Part shown: piece by piece, positions 7,785 through 17,006 of the stretch
Layout: each line of letters opens with the position of its first letter
Position numbering within the stretch: position 1 is the stretch's first letter
From: JAIXWP01 sp041391745
Lineage (GTDB): Bacteria; Bacteroidota; Bacteroidia; Flavobacteriales_D; Sanyastnellaceae
Direction: 5' to 3'
Length of the DNA stretch: 64,000 nucleotides
Assembly (NCBI GenBank): GCA_041391745.1
Contig: JAWKNK010000012.1
Span: forward strand, 1 to 64,000
Translations under genes and position numbers: made by a program
Notes under the pieces: model-generated
Database searches by the model: none
What the model was told of the DNA's origin: nothing
Seen by the model: only the letters and a program-made list of their open reading frames with translations

Positions 7785-10442
7785 ATGATCACACGCATCA
7801 TTGGAATCAATACCAGCACGTATGTGAACGCAGAAATGCGTCTTGACGACTGTGATTCGATTCAACTTGTGGGACCAAACAACGTCGGTAAGTCTACGCT
7901 CATCTACACATTGAACTTCTTGTTCGTAGTAGACGGTAGCAAGATGTCGTTTTCTGGTCAGAGAAGAGGAGATAAAGAAACTATTCACCACTACTTTCCT
8001 ACGCACAATCAGAGCTATATCATTTTTGAAATTAAAAAAGGTACTGGCTACTGCATCATGGTGAAGCGTGATAGCGAAGGTGAATTGGAGTACTATAGAA
8101 TTCCTGGAGAATATAACCACGATTTATTCTTCAAAAAGGATGGTTCTCAGCAACGTATTCGCAGATGGGATGAAGTACAAGAGTTGATGCAAACTGAGGG
8201 CATCGAACTCTATTTATTCAAAAGCAAATCAGAAGTTTTCAATACCGTTTACCAAAGAGGAAAGCGCAACGAAGCAGTAATTTGGTTGGAGGAAAACGTT
8301 CGTACTGATGGATTGAGCAATAACTTCTCAAAGATCTATCGTTACTTGATCAATTCTAAATTGATTACCAACAAGTCGCTAAAGGAGTCTTTGATCATTG
8401 CAGATAACAGAGAGAATGAAGGAATTAATTTCTCTCAAAAAAACAAGAAAGACATCAATGATCTTTTGAGAATTAACGATGAGATTCGCGTAATCAAATC
8501 GATTCAAAAGGACTTTGAAGAATTCAGAGAAGTAGTAAACCTTTACAAAGCGAAAAATAGAATTGTAAGTGATTTCGTTTATGCATTTGATAAGCAATAT
8601 CAAGGTGTAGTCAATGAGCTCGATTCTACACGCCTTGAAAAGGAAAAAACTTATCAATCGACGCTTGTTGTGGTGAATGAAAAATTGAAGCCTAAGCAAG
8701 AAGAATTGAACCGTGAAATTGGTAAGAAAGAAACTGAAATTGAAATTCGTGAAAAAGAATTCATTGGATTTCAAGCACAATTAGATCTGATCAATAGCTA
8801 CGAGGATAAGGATTTTTTGAAAGAGGCATTATTGAATTTGGACACCAAGCGTCGTGAAACGGAAGTGCGCATCACGATGGTGGAAAACCAAAATCTGAAT
8901 GGCAAACAAGTTGAGGCGAAATTGAACAAACTGGATGCGGAATGTACCAGATTGGAAGCTCAAATCAAGAACTATGACAATCAGTTGATTCAACACATCA
9001 CTGACAAGGAAGACACTCGTAAAATCCTAAATACTATTTTCTCAGCAGAATTTGGTGCTTTACCAGACAAGTTGGTGAAAAAGAAAATCACCAAGGCTGG
9101 TGATGTATTGAAAATTTTTGATGGTGAAATTGAGTTACCTAAGAAAATGGAACTCAAGGATATTCCTTCAGTAAAAATGTTGAAGGAAGAACTTGCTGAA
9201 GTGAAGAAAGAGAAGTCGGAGTTAGAAAAACTCTATGCTGTTTCTCTTCACATCGATAAGAGTAAGAAAGAATTAGAAAAGGCACTTGCTGATATCGAGG
9301 CTGTAAAAGAAAAGCTCAAGAAAATTGAGACTAAGCCTGAATTGGAAGAGCAAATCGGTGAGTTAGGAACAGAGCTTCGCGCGATGAAAAATGAGCGTGA
9401 CCGTTTGGAAGATGAATTGAAAAAACTCAAGAAAGAAATCACTGAAAAGTCGAGCTTGCTTGATTCACTTCGCGAGGAAACTTACAAGATTGAAGATCGC
9501 ATCATCGAATTGAAAACCCGCAAGCAGGAAATTGAAATGTTGGGTATTAATCCGACTGAATTCCATACTACGGAGACTCTCGATGAAATTTATGCGAGAA
9601 TCAAACTTGCAAATGTGGACCGTGAAAGTTTGAAATCTTCGAAGGATAGAAGCTTTGATCATTTACGTTTCAAAACCAATTCTGCTATTGCTGATGAAAC
9701 AGAATTCATCAAGTATGTAGAAGATGAAATTGCATGTATCAATGATAAGGAGAAGAGTATTGATGGACTTTTGGGAAGTATCTCTACTCAGTTCGCCAAC
9801 CCTGCCTTCAACTTGCGTAAGCGTTACGAAGAATTCAAAACATTCGTTTACAACCGATTCAACGAAAGCCTTGCCAGAACACGCATTTCTAATATTGAGT
9901 CGCTTCGAATTGAGCTTGTTGACAATAAGAAAGTATTGTACGAATTGGAGCGCATCGCTTCTATCGAAAATCTTTCTTCGCAATTGAGTTTTGAATTTGA
10001 ATCTGGTGAAGATTTGAAGATCCTCAATCAATATTTGGATAGCGGAAAATCAGTTGACTTTACCGATCTATTCGATATCGAACTTCACTTGAACGTGAAG
10101 GGTACGGTGAAACGAGTTGACTTGAAAGAGCAAGTTGAATCAGATGGTACGGACCGTATGATTCGTTTGGTAATCGTAATGAGTATCATCAATCGTTTGG
10201 CTATCAGCAGTGAAGAAAACAAAATTGCTCTCTTCATCGATGAAATTGGAACCATAGATGAACACAACAGACCACAGCTTGTACAGTTCTGTAAAGAGCA
10301 TCACTTCATTCCAATTTTTGCTGCTCCTCAGCCATACGACGGATTCAGCAAGTACTACTTTATCTTCAGAAGTAAAGGAAAGATCAATCTCAACGACAAG
10401 CAACACGCTGTTCGCAGAGAAGAACTTTCAAACATGAAATAA
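7785..10442 (+). CDS. SMC/MukB-like chromosome-partitioning ATPase (MksB/JetC-type)
   Basis: An 885-residue ATPase with SMC-like architecture. The Walker A GPNNVGKST is at residues 30-38. Long charged coiled coils run from about 255 to 400 and about 455 to 600 around a short non-coiled hinge-like stretch (about 405-455, GDVLKIFDGEIELPKK). A signature-like ESDGTDRMIRL lies near 785, and Walker B IALFIDEIGTID has Asp819-Glu820. The sequence after Walker B (QFCKEHHFIPIFAAPQPY) resembles the LC...IIAAP segment that distinguishes MukB-type heads from classical SMC. The coils are short for SMC, as in the MksB group. With the kleisin-like and MksE-like genes at 11.6-13.4 kb it would form a DNA-organising or plasmid-restricting condensin. 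RecF/RecN-like ATPases are the alternative. Confidence 0.75.
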   Translation: MITRIIGINTSTYVNAEMRLDDCDSIQLVGPNNVGKSTLIYTLNFLFVVDGSKMSFSGQRRGDKETIHHYFPTHNQSYIIFEIKKGTGYCIMVKRDSEGELEYYRIPGEYNHDLFFKKDGSQQRIRRWDEVQELMQTEGIELYLFKSKSEVFNTVYQRGKRNEAVIWLEENVRTDGLSNNFSKIYRYLINSKLITNKSLKESLIIADNRENEGINFSQKNKKDINDLLRINDEIRVIKSIQKDFEEFREVVNLYKAKNRIVSDFVYAFDKQYQGVVNELDSTRLEKEKTYQSTLVVVNEKLKPKQEELNREIGKKETEIEIREKEFIGFQAQLDLINSYEDKDFLKEALLNLDTKRRETEVRITMVENQNLNGKQVEAKLNKLDAECTRLEAQIKNYDNQLIQHITDKEDTRKILNTIFSAEFGALPDKLVKKKITKAGDVLKIFDGEIELPKKMELKDIPSVKMLKEELAEVKKEKSELEKLYAVSLHIDKSKKELEKALADIEAVKEKLKKIETKPELEEQIGELGTELRAMKNERDRLEDELKKLKKEITEKSSLLDSLREETYKIEDRIIELKTRKQEIEMLGINPTEFHTTETLDEIYARIKLANVDRESLKSSKDRSFDHLRFKTNSAIADETEFIKYVEDEIACINDKEKSIDGLLGSISTQFANPAFNLRKRYEEFKTFVYNRFNESLARTRISNIESLRIELVDNKKVLYELERIASIENLSSQLSFEFESGEDLKILNQYLDSGKSVDFTDLFDIELHLNVKGTVKRVDLKEQVESDGTDRMIRLVIVMSIINRLAISSEENKIALFIDEIGTIDEHNRPQLVQFCKEHHFIPIFAAPQPYDGFSKYYFIFRSKGKINLNDKQHAVRREELSNMK

Positions 10443-11261
10443 TCAGGAGATAATCACTCCAGTCATCGAGATCGAACCCATCATTGCTTTATCATTAAAG
10501 AATGATGGGTTTTCTTTTTCCTGTTGCAAAGCAAGAATATACATCAAAGGTCTGTAGTGCTCTGGCGAAGGAATAGAAAGCTTAGCAGCTTGCCCTAACT
10601 CTTTATAATTGAACAAAGCTTTATGATCTTTCGAAAGTATTTTTTGCTTGAACATTTCATTAGCTTCATCTGCCCATGCGTAGCCTCCATCAGGATTTTT
10701 CCAATCAATCATTCCAAGATTGTGCACCATATTTCCTGAGCCAATAATCAAGAAGCCTTTCTTTCTTAGTTCTAATAATTGTGCTCCAATGTTATAGTGG
10801 TGTTCTTCATTTTTAGAATAATCCAAACTGAGCTGAACCACAGGTATATCCGCATTTGGATACAGGTGATTCAGTACACTCCAGGTACCATGATCCAATC
10901 CCCACTGGTGGTCTTCTTCGATGTGTGCTAGCGTTACCAGCTTTTTCGTTTCTGCAACCAAATCGGCAGAGCCCGAAGCGGGATATTGCACGTCAAATAA
11001 TGCTTGTGGAAATCCTCCAAAATCATGAATGGTTTTTGGTTTCTCCATTGCAGTAATTTGAGTTCCTTTTGTTTCCCAGTGCGCACTAATACACAGGATA
11101 GCGTTTGGGGTTGGAATATTCTTGGCAATGTTTCTCCAAGTTTGAGAAAACTCGTTGAGTTCAATAGCATTCATTGGGCTGCCGTGTCCAAAAAAGATGG
11201 CTGGCATCAAAGGAGTTTTGCTCATATCAGAGCTTAACTTTTCAAGGTCGGATAATTTCAT
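10443..11261 (-). CDS. ygiD: DODA-type extradiol ring-opening dioxygenase (YgiD-like)
   Basis: A 272-residue class III extradiol dioxygenase-like enzyme; E. coli YgiD cleaves L-DOPA at the 4,5 position. Metal-site residues are visible: His26 in FFGHGSPMNA, His61 in CISAHWE and His180 in IGSGNMVHNLG, plus WGLDHGTWSVL. The enzyme is cytoplasmic and monomeric by family; the natural substrate in this organism is unknown. It abuts the SMC-like gene tail to tail with no spacer and is divergent from the kleisin-like operon, so it physically splits the putative condensin locus. This may be an insertion or simple shuffling. Confidence 0.9.
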   Translation of the reverse strand: MKLSDLEKLSSDMSKTPLMPAIFFGHGSPMNAIELNEFSQTWRNIAKNIPTPNAILCISAHWETKGTQITAMEKPKTIHDFGGFPQALFDVQYPASGSADLVAETKKLVTLAHIEEDHQWGLDHGTWSVLNHLYPNADIPVVQLSLDYSKNEEHHYNIGAQLLELRKKGFLIIGSGNMVHNLGMIDWKNPDGGYAWADEANEMFKQKILSKDHKALFNYKELGQAAKLSIPSPEHYRPLMYILALQQEKENPSFFNDKAMMGSISMTGVIIS

Positions 11262-11364
11262 AGCGATTCCTGCAAGAGGTATTAATGAGAGAGCTTTACA
11301 AAATCTTTTCTTTTCATAGTGACAAAGAATGAAGACAAATATTCAAAAAACCTGAGAATTAAAC

Positions 11365-11382
11365 TCTTGACCAAGGTCAAGA
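11365..11382. promoter_or_regulatory. Operator-like inverted repeat between divergent genes
   Basis: Two perfect 8-base arms (TCTTGACC and GGTCAAGA) are separated by AA. The element lies between the dioxygenase start (11261) and the promoter of the small-ORF/kleisin operon (11422-11452), about 40 bases upstream of its -33. It looks like a dimeric repressor or activator site; the regulator is unknown. Confidence 0.4.
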
Positions 11383-11421
11383 TTTTTGCTTTTTGGAGTT
11401 ATCCCCTTTTATCAACAAGCC

Positions 11422-11452
11422 TTGTCCAAATGACGGTCTTCAAATAGATTTG
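11422..11452 (+). promoter_or_regulatory. Promoter for the kleisin/MksE operon (TTG, 20-base spacer, TAGATTTG)
   Basis: TTG at 11422-11424 and TAGATTTG at 11445-11452 give a well-spaced Bacteroidota promoter, with the first ATG at 11486. Its position shows that the operon has its own promoter separate from the SMC-like gene. Confidence 0.6.
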
Positions 11453-11485
11453 TCTGTCCCGCATAACCGCATTTTTAACCAAGAC

Positions 11486-11611
11486 ATGAATACTCAAGAT
11501 ATGAACGCATTGATCAATGCTGAACGCAGCGAATTGTACAAAAAATACATCAGTGAAATGGAGCAAGACCTCCCGGAGGTTAAGGTGAAATATCACTTGC
11601 AAGAAGATTAA
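11486..11611 (+). CDS. 41-residue protein leading the kleisin-like operon
   Basis: Unrecognised short protein. It is hydrophilic and apparently helical (ALINAERSELYKKYISEMEQ) with an acidic-basic tail (DLPEVKVKYHLQED). The open frame reaches back to 11393, but the promoter at 11445 makes ATG 11486 the first usable start; ATG 11501 is an alternative. It ends 11 bases before the kleisin-like gene, whose Shine-Dalgarno (AAGGAG) overlaps the end of this ORF, implying translational coupling. It could be a genuine small subunit or a leader peptide. Confidence 0.5.
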   Translation: MNTQDMNALINAERSELYKKYISEMEQDLPEVKVKYHLQED

Positions 11612-11622
11612 GGAGTTTTGAA

Positions 11623-12819
11623 ATGATAAAGGCAGAACCACGGACCATATTAAGTTTCATTCACACTCATTTTGATGTGATTCGAGACTTATTCAATTAC
11701 CAGAGTACAGATGGTATCATCACCCGCGAAGTGTATGATATGATTTGTAATCGTCATGGTCACACCATGAACGCTCGTCTACGCGAGTATCGTGTGATAC
11801 GTCCTATTGGGTCAGACTATGAAATGCGCGATGTGTATTTCAGATTGATGGAATTCTTGCTTTTTGAATTCAAGCCATTGCTTCCTGAGACTATCGAGAA
11901 GTATAAAGGCTCCATCGGTGATCTGTTCCTAAAAATTCGTAAGTACGAACAGCAGGATCGCGATATTCTCCAAGAAAGAATAAAAGGACTTTCACACCAG
12001 ATCAGAGAATTTGTTGATTTGGTTGAAAGAAATGCTTTCCGCTTGCTTGCAGAAACCCGCGACCTTAAGTCGAACATTGAGCGTGTAGACTATAAAGAAA
12101 AAGTTCACAAAGCATCTTTTTGGATTGATTATTACATCCTTCCATTGAACAAGATTCTCGACGTGAATCACTCTGAGTCGGTGGCGAACACATTGATGGA
12201 AATTAGTGAATATGCTAATCGCAGAAGATTGGATTTCGGAGATGAAACGACGCGTTCGGAATTTGAAAAATTGTATGTACAATTGATTCAAACCAACACG
12301 GATTTACTTCGTCAATCGAAAATATTGACCAACGAACTTCTTCCATTGCTTGAGCGCATCAGAACTGAATCATTGATTCTTACAGGTTGGATTGAATTCT
12401 TGCGCAATCCTTACAAAATGGAGACACCTCCATTGATGAAAGGAAGCCGCACAATGACATACGCTAAAGACATGTTGTATAAAGTGCGCGAATTCTTCGA
12501 ACAATTCTCTGCTCCAGAAGTGGTGATGTATGAAGACTCCGTAGAAGACTTTGACAAATGGATTTTCGACCGCGAAGTCTTCATGAATAAGTTGGCAAAA
12601 CAGATGCCTGTAAATGACTTTTTCGGATGGTGTTTTAATACATTGAAAAAAGACTTTGACGAAATCGAAACGGAAAAGTTCTTCGCAGTAACTGGATTGT
12701 TATTCGATGAAGCTTTACAGATCGACTTCCCGAAAAAGGATGAGCGCGTGGAAATTAAAACGACCACTTCTCACCTATCTGTTCCAAAATTGAAAGTTGA
12801 ACCCGCAATCAAAATATAA
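11623..12819 (+). CDS. Kleisin-like MukF/MksF (JetA-type) candidate
   Basis: 398 residues with no catalytic motif. The N-terminal ~85 residues look like a winged-helix domain (TDGIITREVYDMICNRHGHTMNARLREY), followed by a long helical bundle (about 90-260) rich in Glu, Arg and Leu, and a C-terminal region (about 280-385) ending in Ser/Pro/Lys-rich sequence. This winged helix-helical bundle-C-terminal order is that of MukF/MksF/JetA kleisins. It is preceded by AAGGAG seven bases before ATG and followed after two bases by the MksE-like gene. The identity is inferred from architecture and neighbours, not from a signature motif. Confidence 0.6.
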   Translation: MIKAEPRTILSFIHTHFDVIRDLFNYQSTDGIITREVYDMICNRHGHTMNARLREYRVIRPIGSDYEMRDVYFRLMEFLLFEFKPLLPETIEKYKGSIGDLFLKIRKYEQQDRDILQERIKGLSHQIREFVDLVERNAFRLLAETRDLKSNIERVDYKEKVHKASFWIDYYILPLNKILDVNHSESVANTLMEISEYANRRRLDFGDETTRSEFEKLYVQLIQTNTDLLRQSKILTNELLPLLERIRTESLILTGWIEFLRNPYKMETPPLMKGSRTMTYAKDMLYKVREFFEQFSAPEVVMYEDSVEDFDKWIFDREVFMNKLAKQMPVNDFFGWCFNTLKKDFDEIETEKFFAVTGLLFDEALQIDFPKKDERVEIKTTTSHLSVPKLKVEPAIKI

Positions 12820-12821
12820 AA

Positions 12822-13352
12822 ATGGTTTACCCAAAGCACCACAGACAAATTGTAGAGGAATTGATGAATGGTAAATTCATTTTGAGCAACGAAGAACATT
12901 TCAATGAGCTCAAAGAAAATGAAGCATTCTTCCAAGAATTTTTCAAAGTTTCTTTTGACCTTGACTTGAACATCAAAGCTGAATATGCTTATTTGCTCAG
13001 CAAAGAAACCAGTGAAAACTTCTCACGCGACGTGAGTATTTTCATTGCTATTTTGAGTTACGAGTTAGATAAGGATGGAAGAAACTTCCTTGAGGCTATT
13101 GAGTTCAACGAATTTACAACCGAAGAAATCGATCGTTACTTCGACAATAGTTCATTCATTGATTTGATAGAAAGCAATAAAGCCATTAAAGATCCTGATG
13201 GGCGTCGTACGCTTATCAATGGTATGGCTAGAAGAAATATCGTTTACAAAAACTTTGAAGATCGCTTTGTATTCACGCAAGCCTATAAAGTATTTGTAGA
13301 CTTCGCGAAGGAACTTGCATTGAAGCGCATGAGTCCTGAAAGCGCTAATTAA
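12822..13352 (+). CDS. MukE/MksE (JetB-type) candidate
   Basis: 176 residues, the size range of MksE. It has an N-terminal helix-strand pattern (RQIVEELMNGKFILSNEEHFNELKENEAFFQEFF), then YAYLLSKETSENFSRDVSIFIAILSYELDKDG, which strongly resembles the winged-helix segments of MukE-like proteins (a YYYLL...RD...I..LL pattern), and a C-terminal winged-helix-like part (MARRNIVYKNFEDRFVFTQAYKVFVDFA). It is co-transcribed with the kleisin-like gene (2-base gap) and ends before a strong inverted repeat. Function by family: bridges the kleisin and the SMC head. Confidence 0.65.
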   Translation: MVYPKHHRQIVEELMNGKFILSNEEHFNELKENEAFFQEFFKVSFDLDLNIKAEYAYLLSKETSENFSRDVSIFIAILSYELDKDGRNFLEAIEFNEFTTEEIDRYFDNSSFIDLIESNKAIKDPDGRRTLINGMARRNIVYKNFEDRFVFTQAYKVFVDFAKELALKRMSPESAN

Positions 13353-13363
13353 TGAATTAAGTT

Positions 13364-13398
13364 AGTTAGGATAGTTAATTCATTTAACTATCCTAACT
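13364..13398. terminator. Bidirectional terminator-like inverted repeat
   Basis: A perfect 15-base inverted repeat (AGTTAGGATAGTTAA and its complement) flanks a 5-base loop between the converging MksE-like and Cys/Met enzyme genes. The stem is A/T-rich and lacks a strong T tract, so efficiency is uncertain. Confidence 0.55.
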
Positions 13399-13414
13399 CT
13401 CCTAAATTCTTTAA

Positions 13415-14671
13415 CTATTTAACGGCATCTAGGGCTTGCTCAATGTCCCAAATGATATCCTTGTAATTTTCTACTCCAATAGAAATTCTAACCATTTTAC
13501 CTGATATTCCAATTTGCTCTCTGTGTTCAGGAGCTACTCCGGCATGAGTCATGGTAAGTGGATGTTCCGCCAAACTTTCCGTGCTTCCCAAACTTACTGC
13601 GAGCTTTATTAATTTCAAGTTATTTAAGAAAGTAAACGCTTCCTTCTCCCCTCCCTTTACATCAAATGACAGCATTGCTCCTGCTGACTCGTATTGCTTT
13701 TTATAAATGGCGTGTTGAGGATCGTTCTCATCTTTAAATCCGAGGTAGTGTACTTTTTCTACTTTAGGATGTGCCTGTAAAAATTTGGCCACCTCTGCTG
13801 CATTTTGTGCTTGTTGATCCATTCTTACTTTAAGCGTTTCCAAGCTACGCAGCAATAGCCAACCTGTCCAAGGGCCGGCCATATTCCCCAAGAATGTTCT
13901 CAATACTTTAACACGTGTCATTAAGGCCTTGCCGCCCAGAACTGCACCTGCGATAACGTCGCTATGACCTCCTATATATTTGGTGGCGCTGTATACCACC
14001 AAGTCACCTCCAAGTTGCAAAGGGTGCGACCAAAGTGGTCCCATGTATGTGTTGTCCACGGTCACAATTACTCTATTATCTTCGGTAGAAAATTGGTCCG
14101 CGATTGCTCTGCACATTTCAATATCAACTAAATCATTAGTAGGATTGGCAGGTGTTTCCAAGTAAATCATTGCTACACGGTCCTTGTGACCTGAGTTTTC
14201 TATTGCTTTGACGATAGACTCTTTCGAATCACCGGGCATGAATCCCAAAGTGTGGACACCAATTTTTGGTAAAAAATGTTGGATGAAATGGTCTGTTCCT
14301 CCATAAAGTGGATTGCTGTAAACCAATAAATCTCCTGGCTTTAAAAACTCGAGAAGCACCGTTGTGATGGCTGACATACCACTTTCAAATACGGCACAAT
14401 CATCTGCTTTATCCCAAAGGCAAAGTCTGTTTTCTAAAATTTCAAGATCGGGATTGTTTATTCTTGAGTAGATTAAACCTAATTCCTCATTGGGAGCTTT
14501 TTCTCTGATTCCATAGGCTACTTCAAAAAAGGCCTTTCCCTCCTCAGCACTTTTAAAAACAAATGTCGACGTTTGAAAAATCGGACATTTAATGGCTCCT
14601 TCCGATAATTCTGGCTTGTACCCGTGAGTCATCATTAAACTCTCGGGACGCATAAAATCTTTCTTTTCCAT
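13415..14671 (-). CDS. Cys/Met metabolism PLP-dependent enzyme (cystathionine gamma-synthase / methionine gamma-lyase type)
   Basis: A 418-residue fold-type I PLP enzyme of the trans-sulfuration family. It has the YSRINNP motif (68-74), SGMSAI around 98, the aspartate in VTVDNTY and the PLP lysine in SATKYIGGH (Lys231), with the C-terminal VSLGSTESLAEHP characteristic of this family. It should act on cystathionine, O-acyl-homoserine or methionine; substrate cannot be decided by eye. A longer frame begins with a TTG at 14734 and contains several in-frame ATGs; ATG 14671 matches the normal N-terminus. It converges on the MksE-like gene. Confidence 0.92.
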   Translation of the reverse strand: MEKKDFMRPESLMMTHGYKPELSEGAIKCPIFQTSTFVFKSAEEGKAFFEVAYGIREKAPNEELGLIYSRINNPDLEILENRLCLWDKADDCAVFESGMSAITTVLLEFLKPGDLLVYSNPLYGGTDHFIQHFLPKIGVHTLGFMPGDSKESIVKAIENSGHKDRVAMIYLETPANPTNDLVDIEMCRAIADQFSTEDNRVIVTVDNTYMGPLWSHPLQLGGDLVVYSATKYIGGHSDVIAGAVLGGKALMTRVKVLRTFLGNMAGPWTGWLLLRSLETLKVRMDQQAQNAAEVAKFLQAHPKVEKVHYLGFKDENDPQHAIYKKQYESAGAMLSFDVKGGEKEAFTFLNNLKLIKLAVSLGSTESLAEHPLTMTHAGVAPEHREQIGISGKMVRISIGVENYKDIIWDIEQALDAVK

Positions 14672-14802
14672 ATTACATTTTTGTTCATGGAACATTGACA
14701 TGAACATTGGTGCAATACTACGATTTATTGACAATTTAATGTAGGACTAATATCATCTATGGACGAAGTAATTATATTCGCCTCAACCTTAATTATATCA
14801 TA

Positions 14803-16814
14803 ATGAAACTTTCTCCTCAAAAATTCCTCCTAGGAATGTTTTCCGCTTTGTGGACATTTTCTTCCCTTGCTCAAACTACATTATCTCCTGGTGATCTTGT
14901 CGTCATTGCTTACAATTTCGATAACTCGGATCAATTTGTATTTGTTCCGCTAGTAGATTTGGAAAGTGGGACTGTGATCAAATTCACTGACAATGGATGG
15001 AATGGAACTTCGCTCACTACAAGCGAAGGAACTTATACTTGGACAGCCTCTGCTCCCGTTGCTAAGGGCACTAAAATTTCAGTACTTCCCACATCGTGGC
15101 ATTTTAGCACATCTGGTGATCAGTTTTTGCTTATCAAGGAGCAGCGACGTCTCCATCGTTTATTTTCGGACTTAGCTCTAGACCATGGGTTACAGGGAGC
15201 ATCTCATCAACTACATCAAGAAAGCCGGCAAGTATTACAACTGGTAGTTCTGCAATTGCATTTTCCAGTGAAGTAGATAATGGATATTACAACCAAGTTA
15301 CAACCACAGGTTCAAAAGAAGAAATTCAAAGTTTAGTTTGCAACACTTCAAAGTGGACTCGATCGAACACTCGCTATAGTAGTTTTCCGAACTGGATATT
15401 TACAGTCTCTGGAGGATCAGTGCCTGTTATCACAGAGCCCACTGCTCAAGCTTCCAATATCACATTTAGCTCAGTTTCGTCGTATTCCGGCAATGTGAAT
15501 TTCATAGGAAGCAACCAGGTTGAAGGATACATTGTGATACGCAGCGACAATGCGGCACTCTCATCATTGCCTGTAGATGGAGTAACATATACTGTAGGTT
15601 CTTCGATCGGAAATGGAAAAATTATTTCAATTGGAACCAGCACTAGCATTTCTCAAAAAGGATGGCGAGCTAATCAGCAATATTATTTCACTGTTTTAAC
15701 CTATATAGACAGTCAATCATCCATCAATTACAGACAAGCCGATCCGGCGACAGCAAGTGTAACCACCCCGGCGGATATGATTGGAAGTTATTACGCAGGG
15801 ATAGATGATGCTAATAGTAATTTCGTTTCTGCTCTTCAATCTAAAATAAGCAGTCCTCATGTAAAGGTTGCGTATGGCAACTACGACGAAACCATGGTGA
15901 CTCAATATGAATTCCGTGACACTACAAACAACCAGAAGGTTCAGGAATGTGCATATACAGGATACACTTATGTTTACACGCCTCCTTTTGTATGGTACAC
16001 AACATCACCATTTTCTAGAGAACACACTTGGTGTGTGAGCTGGATGCCTAGCAGTGGAAGTTCATCATCTTTTGAATATCAGGACCAACATCATTTATTT
16101 ACAGTTATTCAAAACAATGCTAATGGAGTCAGAAGCAATCACCCACTTGGAGATGTAGTATCTCCCACAAGCTCGTACCTAGATGGAAAGCTTGGTTTGG
16201 ATGCTTCAGGAAATTTGGTCTATGAGCCACGTGATGAGCAAAAAGGAGACGCTGCGCAGGCTCTTTTATATGGCATTGCGATATGATGGAGTTAATGGAC
16301 TCGATTGGTCTTTTGACTACTTGAACAATGTGAAACTTCCTTCATTAAATGAGGATCCTCAAAATTTGAACACGCTCATAAGCTGGCACCAAAATGACCC
16401 TCCAGACGATTACGAAATGTCTAGAAACGACTACATCCAATCTATTCAACAAAACAGAAATCCATTTGTAGATCATCCTGAATGGGTAGATGCGATCGAC
16501 TTTAATTCATTAAGTTGGGTTAGTCCTTCCAACAAGAAATCTTGATCTTGAAGCTACATTAGCAGTTGCTGATTTTAAGTTTCAAGTATTTCCAAACCCA
16601 GCTACAAACCAGATTTGGTTGACTTTAGACACTGAAATGGGAGCTTCCACCATTGAGATTTTCGATGTGACTGGCCGCCTTGTAAATCGCTTCAATATTG
16701 GCGAAAACGCAGGGAGTTTTATGAGGTTTCAGTTGAGAACCTAGTGAATGGTACGTACATAATACGACCTCTAACGAATCGAAATCACATTCTACGAGAC
16801 TTATAAAACAGTAA
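14803..16814 (+). pseudogene. Secreted endonuclease I family protein with T9SS tail, frameshifted
   Basis: Coding similarity runs across the whole interval but in changing frames. It starts with a signal peptide (ending FSSLAQ) and a domain opening LSPGDLVVIAYNFDN (14803 to about 15139). After one missing base it continues (SRPWVTGSISSTTSRK..., to 16286) through the endonuclease I signature FSREHTWCVSWMP and DQHHLFTVIQ, NGVRSNHPLGDV. An extra T near 16264 shifts it again (MALRYDGVNGLDWSFDYLNN). The final part, in yet other frames, is a T9SS type A sorting domain (FQVFPNPATNQIWL, STIEIFDVTGRLV, ending RLIKQ). At least five indels in all. This would be an exported nuclease; either a decayed gene or a poorly sequenced one. 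Confidence 0.8.
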
Positions 16815-16873
16815 GTCAATACTTTAAAAAATGTGAATAATAAAATAAAAAGCTCACTTTAAAGAAAATAGCG

Positions 16874-16881
16874 TATATTTG
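16874..16881 (+). promoter_or_regulatory. Bacteroidota -7 box (TATATTTG) for the DEAD-box helicase
   Basis: TATATTTG followed by a leader of about 120 bases before ATG 17007. The leader contains a CGCCTTTCGGCG hairpin (about 16925-16936), an arrangement seen upstream of cold-responsive helicase genes elsewhere; regulatory meaning here is inferred. Confidence 0.5.
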
Positions 16882-17006
16882 CGCCGCTTTTCGAAGCGAG
16901 TTGAGCTTTTCATTTTTATGGTACCGCCTTTCGGCGAGGGTGTTCTTTGGAAAATGATGGTTGTAATTCTATTCGAGAAGTGTATAACAACCATTAAATT
17001 TTACAA

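Noticed and set aside
10443..11261. Dioxygenase as part of the condensin system
   Set aside because: No functional link is known; it is on the opposite strand with its own start region, so proximity alone is not evidence.
6726..13415. JetD/MksG-like topoisomerase-related nuclease near the condensin-like genes
   Set aside because: No TOPRIM-like gene is present; the flanking genes are transketolase-C and a PLP enzyme, and the intervening gene is a dioxygenase.
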